Assembly (NCBI GenBank): GCA_000442125.1
Contig: KE546969.1
Location: 1,887,712 to 1,951,711, forward strand
DNA from: Opeltia flavorubescens
Lineage: Eukaryota; Ascomycota; Lecanoromycetes; Teloschistales; Teloschistaceae
Direction of reading: 5' to 3'
DNA length: 64,000 bases
In this document: piece by piece, positions 22,956 through 32,777 of the stretch
Layout of the letters: each line of letters starts with the position of its first letter
Numbering within the stretch: the first letter of the stretch is position 1
Program-made: the position numbers and the translations under genes
The notes under the pieces: generated by a model
Seen by the model: the letters and a program-made list of their open reading frames with translations, nothing else
What the model was told of the DNA's origin: nothing
Database searches by the model: none

Positions 22956-24271
22956 ATGGGTGGAAATTCGATTTCTGAGACAGGTTTGCAAGTGAGAAGC
23001 ATCATACTACCAATGATGGATGGTGATGACGTTCTAATTGATAACAGGTACTCACGTGGTGTCTAGCTAGTTTTGCCATCCTTCTCTCAGCTGGCCGTTA
23101 TATGTTACGATATCGAAAAGTTGGCAGACTGCATTGGGACGATGCTGCTCATGGTATTGCTTTAATCTTCATGATCGGCTTGTGTGGATTATACAGCAGT
23201 ACATTCTTCTACGCTAAAATCATTGATGATTATGCGCTTGGTTTGACGGGGCCGCCGCCAGAATCCCAATACATTGGTTTCCTCAAAGTCCAGCTTGCGG
23301 TCTCGGTCCTCTTCTGGATATGTGTCTACATGGTCAAATTGGCTTTCCTGGCTCTATACAGGATGCTATTTGTCGTGTCATGGGAGTCGAATGTGGTCTG
23401 GTGGGGAGTCATGGGATTCACTTTTTTGACATTCTGGGTCTGTCTCGCAGGAGAGCTCACAACCTGTGGTCCATCCAAGAACCTATTTCATCCGAGTAGG
23501 TACCCCCTGCAGGTGTAGTCGCAGGAAGGCAGCGGCAAACCGCTTCACAAATTTCATCTCGTCTCATTCACTAACACGGGTTATTAGAGCCATGTCAGTC
23601 TACACAAAGTGAACGCGGATTTCACAAAATCCTCGAGTATAGTTGTGCCGTCAACGTTATTTCTGATCTTGCGATCATGGCTTTTCCGATCTTCAAATTG
23701 CGCAAGCTGCAAGTTCGTGTCACTCAGAAGACCATACTTGCTATCATCTTCTCTCTCGCATTCCTCGTCATTGCCATTGACATCGCGCGTACCGTCATCA
23801 GCATTCGAGGTGGAGCTGTCGGTGCCAAATCCGCTGCCTGGGGCGTTGCAGAAGCCACTGTAAGTTGGGTTATCTCATATTTTCTTACATATCTGAACGG
23901 GCAATACATGCCCTGAGGGAGCCAGTACTCTGTAATACCTATTCGACTATTGGTATGCAAGGTTAATCGATTTTCAGGTAGCCGTAATCATATCCTGCCT
24001 ACCAACTTATCGTTCGCTCTGGTCTTTGAAATGTCCTACCAAGCCGGAATCAAGAACTTACAATGACGCTTCAAGTCAGAAGAACCTTGTCAATGTCCAA
24101 AGATCTTTCGAGTTAGCTGTTTCTCGCAAGTATTCCGAGGAGACTGTCAATGTACTGGGTGTTGGTCAATGGGACACTCAGCCAGTAGGGCCGAAGACTA
24201 AAATTCGAGGGGGGGTGTCTCAGTCTTTAGCAGAGCGAGAGTTTCCTGCAGCATATCATGCAAATGATTAG
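22956..24271 (+). CDS. PTH11/rhodopsin-like integral membrane protein, 349 aa
   Basis: Exons 22956-22991, 23048-23495, 23588-23859 and 23978-24271; all phases agree. The short first exon (MGGNSISETGLQ) gives the extracellular N-terminus and leads directly into VLTWCLASFAILLSAGRYML, the first helix. About seven hydrophobic segments follow, with HWDDAAHGIALIFMIG, KLAFLALYRMLFV, GFHKILEYSCAVNVISDLAI, KTILAIIFSLAFLVIAIDIA and AVIISCLPTYRSLWS, the pattern of the fungal rhodopsin-like domain found in PTH11-type receptors. No N-terminal CFEM domain is present. The C-terminal ~85 residues are a cytoplasmic tail. PTH11 in the rice-blast fungus senses surface cues, but most relatives have no known ligand. 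The gene ends 190 bp from the converging peptide-precursor gene. Confidence 0.85.
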
Positions 24272-24462
24272 TGTGCTCCTCTTGGTCGCTTCAGCGGGAG
24301 TATTGGGCGGACATATCCAAACTTTTGGCCCACAGGTAATGAGCTTCATGTATCGATAGTTTTTGTTCAATGCAGATTATATAAAATTTGTGTCAAGATT
24401 CTATTTCGCAACTATGCCCAACACAAACACTCAGGTACCAGGTCGCGAGTCGCCATCGTCAC

Positions 24463-24897
24463 CTACTCATCATATCGACCAATGAATGTACCAGACTCCA
24501 AACCCTCAGTACCTTCTGATGATCTTTTACGTTGGACGCCATCGCCTGTCAAAGTGTAACGCTTCATCAAACCATCATCAAGAACACTGTCCCTTTTGCG
24601 ATCATCATAACGGCCAATGTATGGCTTAGCATCTATGATAGCATCATCTTCCTCTGACCTCCTCCATGCCCCATCGCTTAATGGCTCAGGTCCCTCCGAA
24701 AGTGTGTCGAAATTTGCAGCTCGAGGCACAATATCTGCTGTAAGTTCTTTATCTGTGGAATCAGGAAGTGTTAGTATTGGGTCACAAATTGCAAAGAGCC
24801 AACGTATCAAGAGCGAAGACATACTTTTGAGCTGAAGAGGAGCCGCTAGGCAGACACCCAACAGGGAGGCACATATGAGAACTTTTCGAGGGTGCAT
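24463..24897 (-). CDS. Kex2-processed secreted peptide precursor (candidate dikaritin-type RiPP precursor), 120 aa
   Basis: Exons 24897-24825 and 24752-24463 are separated by a 72-nt intron with GTATGT donor, TACTAAC branch and CAG acceptor. The start was chosen at 24897 because it opens a perfect secretion signal (MHPRKVLICASLLGVCLAAP); the frame is open further upstream, but that part is leader. The mature region is cut by dibasic sites RR, RKR, KR and RKR into short acidic segments. Two of them end in nearly the same motif, PYIGRYDD and TFIGRYDE, the latter at the very C-terminus. Signal peptide, Kex2 sites and a repeated Tyr/Phe-containing core form the plan of UstA-type precursors, whose cores are cyclised by UstYa oxidases. 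A UstYa gene lies divergently 610 bp away. Alternatives are a secreted repeat peptide (KEP) without ring formation, or a pheromone-like peptide. Confidence 0.7.
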   Translation of the reverse strand: MHPRKVLICASLLGVCLAAPLQLKSMSSLLIRWLFAICDPILTLPDSTDKELTADIVPRAANFDTLSEGPEPLSDGAWRRSEEDDAIIDAKPYIGRYDDRKRDSVLDDGLMKRYTLTGDGVQRKRSSEGTEGLESGTFIGRYDE

Positions 24898-25507
24898 GTT
24901 CGAGGGATAAGAATTGTAAATGACTAGACTGTGTTCAATTTGGGTTGGTGGAGGTTGAATGAGCTTAGGTCTTTGATTCTCGAGATTGTTGCGACTGTGA
25001 TTAACAACGTGCGACAGTTCTGTCATATTATATGCCATTTTAAATTTCATGTTCGATAGGCTATGATATCATCTGCAGTCTGTCATCACCGTGGGACATC
25101 GTGCCACTTCGGGCGATTTCAGAAGTGTAGGTCTTGAGACGGGAGGGCAGATCATGCCGCTCGTGGCCCTCAACACACTCCTATTAAGGACTCAATGCAC
25201 CGGTTATCTTTCAGGGCAACCACGGTAAGTCTGACAGCATTTCCATAAGCAGGCAGGGATTAATGATGCACTCTCCATTCGTGGATCTATGCATATGCAA
25301 GTCAATCTAACAGACTGACCTGACTGTCGGGTCAATAAACATGAGACATCGGCGTAGTCAGGCAATTGTCCCCGGCAATCGACGCCATGCCACCTTTTAG
25401 ACCGTCGATTACTAAAATCTGATCAATAACAGAATGTTTATGTCTCGAACAATGCTTTCTACTCCCATGATAAGCTTTTTGTGCTATAATTTGCTCGACT
25501 GAAAAAT
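24898..25507. promoter_or_regulatory. Shared divergent promoter of precursor and UstYa genes
   Basis: A 610-bp interval lies between the two start codons with no gene of its own. Co-regulation is inferred from the head-to-head layout; I could not identify a convincing repeated binding site. Confidence 0.4.
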
Positions 25508-26533
25508 ATGTATGATCTGACCGACCAGCGTGACAGGTTGTTATACGACGAATCAAAACCAGCACCAGTCTCGCACAGAACGAAGACATCCAACCCGAGA
25601 GTAAACCTTCAAGTACTCTCGTGGACCGTCCAAGCCATCCTCTTTCTTACGTCTTTGTACATCCTCTACGGATCGAGACTTGGTCAACTATCCACGACGC
25701 AGCAATGCTTAAGGAAACACTCAGTATGGTGTGAGTGCCCAAAGCGACTCTAATACAAGGCAAAAAGCTCATACGTTCCCACAAAGCTCCCGCTCTTGAG
25801 GCGATCGGGGACGATTACGAAGTTCGCCAATTTAACGGGACATTCAACAATGGCTCGCCGTACAAAAGCCCTCCGAGTGATGCTGTAGATGCTGCATGGG
25901 ATAGTCTGATCATGGGTGGGTGTCAAGAAGATTCGGCTTGCCACAAAGCTGACCAAGATCATAGTCGGAATAATGGGTATCAGCGATGAGGTGATGGAGA
26001 AGATTGGTCATTCGAAAGACTCAGCACGGCTGCCACCAGAGAGCGGCGGAGGATACATGGCCAGCCTTGAAGTAAATCATCAGATACATTGTGTGGTTGG
26101 TTTATCTACTGCAGATTGCCATGACACAGCACTAACCATTTCCTCCACCTAGAATCTTCTCTGGCAAGCTACGCATGAAGAATACTACATCCGTAAAGGA
26201 GACCCAGCGTGGCAAGACAGCAGATCGACTCGGAGACAGCATTTAGGTACAGGATGAATCCCCTTGAGGACATCGTGAGCTACTAACGCATATACACCAG
26301 ATCATTGTGCTGATCTCCTACGCCAGAAGCTCATGTGTGACGCTGATGTAGGTATCTTCACCTACAACTGGGTCAAGGGTAGAAAGAGAGTTTATCCAAA
26401 CTTCAACACTATGCATAAATGCCGAGACTTTGATAAGGTTCTCTCTTGGGGGCGAAGACATCAAGCCAAGGCTCCGCAAGGAGGCGTTGTTACAAAGCCG
26501 CCAGATGCAGTCGAGCTTGATGTACCACCCTGA
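25508..26533 (+). CDS. UstYa family oxidase (DUF3328), five exons, 269 aa
   Basis: Exons 25508-25730, 25787-25915, 25965-26095, 26153-26246 and 26301-26533, with introns of 49-57 nt and CTAAT, CTGAC, CTAAC and TACTAAC branch sites; the frame is exact throughout. Residues 1-34 are cytosolic, about 35-55 form one transmembrane helix, then a lumenal domain. It begins CLRKHSVW and SPALEAIGDDYEVRQFNGTF and contains the two hallmark motifs HQIHC (156-160) and HLDHC (191-195) followed by ADLLRQKLMCDAD. In ustiloxin, asperipin and phomopsin pathways UstYa proteins are copper-type oxidases that close macrocycles on Kex2-released peptides in the secretory pathway. All key His and Cys residues are present, so it should be active. 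Its divergent neighbour is the candidate substrate. Confidence 0.92.
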
Positions 26534-27913
26534 TCTCAACTTTCGGTCCTCAGAAGACGCACCAATCCATGGAGTAACCTCTAAGCCCCATCTGAGCGCG
26601 GGCTACTCCTGAATGCTCAAGCTTTACCGTGCACATTACTTTTCCTTTGTTTTTAAACACGCGATTTACCAGTGTCGACGACCGAGATACAAACTTGATA
26701 GTATTGAAATTTTACTGAATATTCTTCGCTTTATTTATATTCTCAAGCAACTATGGGACCGCTCCGGTGGCAGTGTATTCTTGGTATCTAGGCTAATCAT
26801 TCGCCTAGCCAGTGCTGTAATTCAAGTCTCCAATGTTCCTGACGAAGGATGAAGGATAATCTTACGATGGGCTAGCTCAATACGGAGTAGCTCAAAATGG
26901 AGATAGGGCTAATCACATGGACAACCCTCACATAGGAACCCTAATACAAATGTCTATAATATGAAAATAATTCACCGAAATACAACAGTATAGGTAGGGA
27001 GATTTTTTAGCACTTCGCTCTGGATATTGAACTTCAGTGGCTTGAAAGTGCAGATATCCAATCGTGGAAATGAAAGAACGGCTAATCCCGATGAATAAGA
27101 CGTCTTCCCTCTGCTCTAGTGTCTATAGCCTATGATCAGTCGCCCCATCCTCTTCATCGACTGATACCTAGGATGAGAGTCAGCTCCGGAAGAGGTGGTA
27201 CACCTTCTATATGTTTCGTCATGATGACCTTGGAGGTCAATAACGTGACGAATTGGAAATCGATCAGAATAATCCTATTTTCTATTTGTGGACTATCATG
27301 AGGCAGTTCCCGCCCCCATTCGTAACCCCTAAAAAGCCAATGAAACCATTTTGACAACCCAAATTGTCGTTAAGAGGTTTATCTGGATAAGGTTTATTTA
27401 TATAACCCGTACTTTCCTTGCCAGCTCTAAAGGGAGATGAGAGCATCACCTTTTCATCCATTTCTGTCACTTTTTTCGATTAAACATTGGAACCCCAATT
27501 GTTTATCATTCCGAGGAGAACCATTCTGCGAAGAATACCGTCCCCAGTGTTCCTCACCGCCAAGGCCTGCAAGCGTGCGTTACTGGTGCCTTTACCCGAA
27601 TCTCTGGAAAGTAATGTCACCGTTCCATGAGTATTGTTGCTTTCTCCGCCACTGCCAAGCATCGTGCCGCGGATTATGCATCAAACACGCTATGCCGCGT
27701 TTTGATTGGTCAATCCTGCACTTTTAGGCGAGCGAAAGTCGTGAGTGGTCGAGCGTGGCTTGCATCTTTTCCGCTTTGAGCTCGTTGGTCGTTATTGGCG
27801 TCTCTAGGTACCTCAGATGCTTTTTCAGCATGTCAAGTCAAATTTGCTATCAGGTAAGGCTATAAAGTCAACGCCCACTGTAAACAAGATGAGATCGCCA
27901 AAGAAGATCGAAG
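26534..27913. other. Intergenic, no supported gene
   Basis: Frames at 26613-26852 and 27437-27727 lack any recognisable feature. No second UstYa gene, peptidase or tailoring enzyme is visible here. Confidence 0.45.
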
Positions 27914-28936
27914 ATGCTTTCCCTAAAGTATTTGTCATTGTCCTTGATCCTATTGTCGCTCGGGCATGCTTCGGCAATCCCAGAGCCTGTAAATTTGCAA
28001 GAACGTGGTATGGTACTCTTTCTCATATTGGAGGACCCAGCTGATAAATTGTTCGTTAGCATACCTTGCGACATGCGGCAGTGATAATCTCTATCGGTCT
28101 TTTATCGACTCTCGATACAGCTCAAGTGCAAGCGCATTCTGCAGTACCTATATCCGGCCAACGATTTCCGCTGTCCTGACGACTACGTAAGACCACTATC
28201 CAAGCTCAGCTGGAGCAAGGTAGATGATTTTCATGCCAGGAAAACCAATACCGTGACTGCTACGGCCAGAGTAGCCAAACGAGACTTGCCAGCAACAACG
28301 GCATATCCTCCTTCCCGACTAAGCAGCGCTTGTTCCTGTATTCTGACCGCAACGCCAACACCTACAACGGTCTATTCGTCTACAAAAACAGTCTCGAAGG
28401 CCACGACCACAACCATCTCCATACCTCCAAGCTGCACAGATGCGAAGCCCATCATCAAGAACGGTGATTTCGAGACCTGTACTTATGATTCATGGGGAGT
28501 CCTCGACGAATATCCCTCCCTTCCCGGAAACTCCGACGTATTCGCTTACGGTGCCGAAGCCGGTGGTTTCGGCAAATGTGCCTTTATTATGTGGGACAAG
28601 AACGCCACGAGCGCCACAGTTACCATCGGGCAAACCGTTTCTGTATGCCCAGGTCGTCGATACAAATTATCCGCGCAAATCTCCATGACTGGCGGTGGAA
28701 CACAATACGGATCGGACAAACTCACGGAGTTGTATGTTGATGATCTTCTGGTCGCTTCACGGTTATCATCATCGAGTCAGACGACTCCGGTTGTGTTTAC
28801 GGAGTTGAGTGGAGAGTTTTACGCGAACGCTAGCTCTGATACTGTAGTCGTGAAGGTGCATTTTACGACTTTGAGTTCTTATATGGTTGCGCAATGGCGC
28901 GTGGACAATGTGGTTCTCAGTCCTGTTCTGGGATGA
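27914..28936 (+). CDS. Secreted protein with N-terminal Cys motif and carbohydrate-binding-like domain, 305 aa
   Basis: Exons 27914-28007, 28060-28186 and 28240-28936; phases agree. Exon 1 encodes a secretion signal (MLSLKYLSLSLILLSLGHAS). Exon 2 has ATCGSDNLYRSFIDSRY, SSSASAFCSTYI, a small Cys-containing module common at the N-terminus of fungal extracellular proteins, followed by a Thr-rich linker that is likely O-glycosylated. From about residue 140 comes a beta-sandwich type domain starting IIKNGDFETCTYDSWGV and ending VAQWRVDNVVLSPVLG, the plan of CenC/CBM4-9-like carbohydrate-binding domains. It probably binds cell-wall glycan outside the cell; no catalytic domain is attached. Reading from the long third exon alone would miss the signal peptide. 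Confidence 0.8.
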
Positions 28937-31059
28937 CTTGGTATGTAGATATCGAAGCATAGATGTTCGATCGATTGGAATTAGGTCTTGGTCATGCTTT
29001 TGAAATCCTGTAGATAGATCGAGATATGATCTGAAGATTTTTGTCCAAGTATTATGTTGATATTAGTTGTATGATGAGCCCAATCTTGCTCTTCCGTTTT
29101 CATAGCTATTCTGTACGAAGAAGATACCCCTGCATTCATGTCGCAAAAGCTTTCATGCAATACTTGCCATTGAATTGTGTCCATGGCTGCAAGACGATAG
29201 AACGATTTACTAAAATTCCCGCTGCCAGCATAGTCATCGTCCCTCCATCAATTGATTACTTAGTGTGAAATATGGAACGGTCACGGCGAATGAGCTGGCA
29301 GAATCGCTCCATGTCTTCTGATTACGACAAGGGTTTGCGTGAGTGAAGTGGGTTCGACCAGCGCGAGGTTGGCCAGGCTAACGTTCCCCTTGATTTGTGC
29401 CGCTCGAGATAAAAGAGGCTTTCATCTCTGCATCGGCTCATGGGGAGCTAAATAGATAGTCGGCAAATATGGGAGCGATATCAAGCTTCTCATCTTCCGG
29501 CAAGAAGGTTTCAAACGCTATGTACCTATACAGGTCTAGAAAACTTGTTTCCGGCTCCTGTAAAAAACGTCAGGCGAGCTTGACTTTATACTGTCCTGTT
29601 CCACCAACTTATTACTGATGATTCTAACGACATTGGGTCAAGTCGTGGCGCTGAATCCATCCAAACCCGGGTTGGCAATGGATATCTTTGGACTGAACCA
29701 GAGAAGGAAAATCCGGTCGTTGCTTCGTAGAGCTTTATTATCCCGTTATAAGCACCCCAAGTAATTGTTTCAAGCGATAAGAGTGTTAAAATTCGCCCCA
29801 GTAGTGGAGCTTGCCTGACTGCGCTCGTGTGCGAGTCTAGCAAACATAGCTGTAAAGGTAGAAGGAAGGGGGTTAGAATTCTCTCGAAAAACTCCTGTGA
29901 CCAACGTCCTATCCGACATGGATCTCTGAAAGCTACGAATGATGAATGAACACATGGACTAGACCAATCATTACTTCCATTGGGTGACAACATGGCTACG
30001 TTGCCGCCTGAAAGCATGGAATCTGAGGACGATGAGCGCCGTGAACTTCGTGTATGGTTTAAATGTATTGCTGAATGGTGGCTCATGGTTATAGAGTAGG
30101 GTTCTCGATGAGAGGATGACGTGCCAGCGAGCTGGTTGAACAGCCATTCTGATATACCGCTACCAATGTTTCAGATTGTAAAGATTCTATAAAGGCAATC
30201 CTAGGTTGGTAACGTCGAAATATACTGCTGAGAACGCCGATGGCGGTATCTTAAATATACATCCCTCCATATCTTTTGTAGTACATATATTATGAACCTC
30301 TACGTATACGGGAACACTACCTCAGGTATCACGGGGAAGTCAAGTCTAAATTCAGTGGTAGGACTTCTGACCTAGTCCTGAATGCACCCCTTCATTCTTT
30401 GACCACCGGTTTCTGATTAACGTGTCGGAGCTTTATCTGGATTGCAGTAGGATATAAAGGTCTCTTTTGGATAGGAGGAAAATGCACTTCCCTGAAAAGA
30501 ATGGAGCTATGCGAACCTTTCCTGTTGTCCATGTGTGACGCCGTTTCGCAATTTAAAAGTCAAGATTATGTTCAATAAAGATACAGCACAGAGCCTGGGC
30601 GGCAGTATTCACCAATTCGGAACAAATTGATGTAACCTTAGCAATAGAGATGTAGGGATCTGTATATATAGTTACCTGTTGAATTGAATGAATTCTGGAA
30701 ATCACAGCCTACAAAGATCTTGTCACAGAATGCCTGTTGATCAATGGACGGATTTGAAAATCGACATACATATAATCACCAGCACCTAGGACACTTCGTT
30801 ACATCCTTTTCTTCCCGCTTCAAGAGGCATTTCCAACCCAGCGTACAGCAAAGCTCCTAGCATTTTAGTCTCCTTGAAACCTTCGTTCAGAGAACCAAAG
30901 ATCCGATTTACTAATATAATCGACAACTTGAGGATTAAAAGGTAAATCTAGACGTTGTAGACATTGCTAAAAGGATAGAGGGCTTGAAGGAATAGAGTAT
31001 AATGGCCATACATAAACTATTGTTGTTTAAGTGATAACTATCCCCGGGTATTGTCAAAG
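28937..31059. other. Long intergenic interval
   Basis: A minus-strand frame at 29586-30086 (166 codons) starts with a Ser/Arg-rich stretch but has no recognisable domain, and I could not find a consistent exon structure. It may be chance. The remainder shows nothing. Confidence 0.4.
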
Positions 31060-32355
31060 CTACAAGATTTTGACACCAATCACGAACCCAAAATGATCGC
31101 TCACCCAGACCTTTTTTCTGCTTTGCATAATGTCCATCTGCCGGTAATGCTTTCCCTCTTTCATCTCCTCCTCCTCGTTCGGAGTTAGGATCATCGTATC
31201 GGCAACCTTGAAAATTCGCTCCCCCTTAGAGGCGAATTGCTCAAGAGGGTACTCCCAAACCGTTGCTTCAGTTTCGAGCCCTATCCCGATGCGACCGATT
31301 TTGCCGCTCAAATCGCCAACTCCTGCAAGAGCCACCGTCTCGATTGAACCTGTATATAGGAACTTATCCAGCCGATTGCGCGGGTAACTTTTACTGCGAC
31401 TCTGAAAGCCCCACGTGTTGCCTTTGGCGCGACCAAAAGTTAGATCTTTCTTGAAAGGTCTTTGTGGTTCGCCTTTTGGGGCCGGAATGTCTTTCCAGGC
31501 ATCAATCAGGTTAATTGAGTCTTCAACGTGAAGATCGTGTTCCAGCTTGTCGATGGAATTCATATCACCACCCACGATTCCACCAATGACTTTACATCCA
31601 AGGCTCGAAGTTCCTCTGAGCAACTCTGCAACACCGCTAAGCTGGGTCGGACGAAACCGTTCTCTTCCCTCCCGAAGAGATTCCAAATGTGTTGTGCAGA
31701 GGCGAAGAACTTTTTGCGCTGGACCATCTTTCGCTGCATCCTGAACAGCGATGTCTACTACGAGAGCATCACGACCCATACGACTGACGAGAGGAGTGCG
31801 AAAACAGTTGACGACGGCAATATCGTTTGATATCATTATTGCTGTGAGGTAACGGGCTGCCTGCCACTCTAGAGCTTTCATAATGAATGTCTCTCCAGGG
31901 ATATCGGTATATACTGAAACTGGGCCATCCACATTCGACAGAATAAAGTTGGTTTGCACCCAGGGGTTGGCCAAGATAGCCTGAAGCATCTCTCCGTCGC
32001 GCACCTCTTGAAGCATGACGACTAGATTCTTTGGGGTTTTGCTAAAATGCCCTTCGAGATGTTCCATGGCTGCAGCCACCCGATCGCGTAGGCCGGACCT
32101 AGACATATCTAGGTTCCATGACACGAGCCGAAGAATCCTTCCTCGTTGCAATGATTGTTGGTGACGGTTTGGACTAGGAATCCACCTCGATACAGTCGCA
32201 TTATAGATTGATGGTTGCAGATGAGTGATAGGGAAGGTTCTTTGTGGGACAGGTATGCGAGGTAGCTTGGCTTGTTTACTGGCGCGATGTAAGATATGCC
32301 TTATTTCTGGAGATAGTCTTGAGGATGACCGCAAGGCCAACGTCCGAGCGACCAT
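31060..32355 (-). CDS. Endonuclease/exonuclease/phosphatase family protein, TDP2-like, 431 aa
   Basis: A single-exon protein with the ordered motifs of Mg-dependent EEP phosphodiesterases: LVSWNLDMS (about 79-87), VVMLQEVRDG (metal-binding Glu, about 111-120), LCTTHLES, GGDMNSID (catalytic Asp/Asn), RNRLDKFLY and SDHFGFVIGV at the C-terminus. The spacing and the LQEV/GDMN/SDHFG set are those of tyrosyl-DNA phosphodiesterase 2, which removes 5'-phosphotyrosyl adducts left by topoisomerase II. Roughly 75 N-terminal residues are basic, poor in acidic residues and rich in Arg/Ser, compatible with a mitochondrial targeting leader. Alternatives within the fold include other phosphodiesterases or RNA-processing nucleases, and substrate is not decided by the motifs. 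Confidence 0.8.
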   Translation of the reverse strand: MVARTLALRSSSRLSPEIRHILHRASKQAKLPRIPVPQRTFPITHLQPSIYNATVSRWIPSPNRHQQSLQRGRILRLVSWNLDMSRSGLRDRVAAAMEHLEGHFSKTPKNLVVMLQEVRDGEMLQAILANPWVQTNFILSNVDGPVSVYTDIPGETFIMKALEWQAARYLTAIMISNDIAVVNCFRTPLVSRMGRDALVVDIAVQDAAKDGPAQKVLRLCTTHLESLREGRERFRPTQLSGVAELLRGTSSLGCKVIGGIVGGDMNSIDKLEHDLHVEDSINLIDAWKDIPAPKGEPQRPFKKDLTFGRAKGNTWGFQSRSKSYPRNRLDKFLYTGSIETVALAGVGDLSGKIGRIGIGLETEATVWEYPLEQFASKGERIFKVADTMILTPNEEEEMKEGKHYRQMDIMQSRKKVWVSDHFGFVIGVKIL

Positions 32356-32777
32356 AACGACGTCCGTAGATGATGTAGTATATCAGGCCAAGGAAGGTGA
32401 TTGTTTGCAACAGACCGGGCAGACCTTATGTAGCTCGACTGATGTGATGTCTCAAGTAAAGGATTAGAAACAAAATTTTGTGTTGCATGAGTATCTTGCC
32501 TTCCGGTCAGTCAAACAAAGGGCATTCAACATAAGTTTCTAAGATATGTTTGCTGCTCGATGCTCCCTGATGCCTGAACGTTGATGTAAAGTAGATATAA
32601 CGACTCAAAAGCCGGCTTTTATCATCCGCCAAAACCAGAGTACAGTGTCATGGAGTGTACAAAAGTTCCAAGTTTAAAGCTTTACGCAAAGTAAATAGAC
32701 AATCGTGCCACTGACGGAAGCATCTTTTGAGGACTAAAAACAATTTGTGTAAAGAACCAATCATAGACGCTAGTTCA
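32356..32777. other. Short intergenic region
   Basis: Promoter of the TDP2-like gene lies on the left side of this interval (minus strand). Nothing else is recognised. Confidence 0.4.

Noticed and set aside
24617-24835. Plus-strand frame across the peptide precursor
   Set aside because: Antisense shadow; the minus strand has signal peptide, canonical intron and Kex2 sites.
29586-30086. 166-codon minus-strand frame
   Set aside because: Ser/Arg-rich start only, no domain, no consistent exon structure with overlapping frames; treated as chance or unresolvable.
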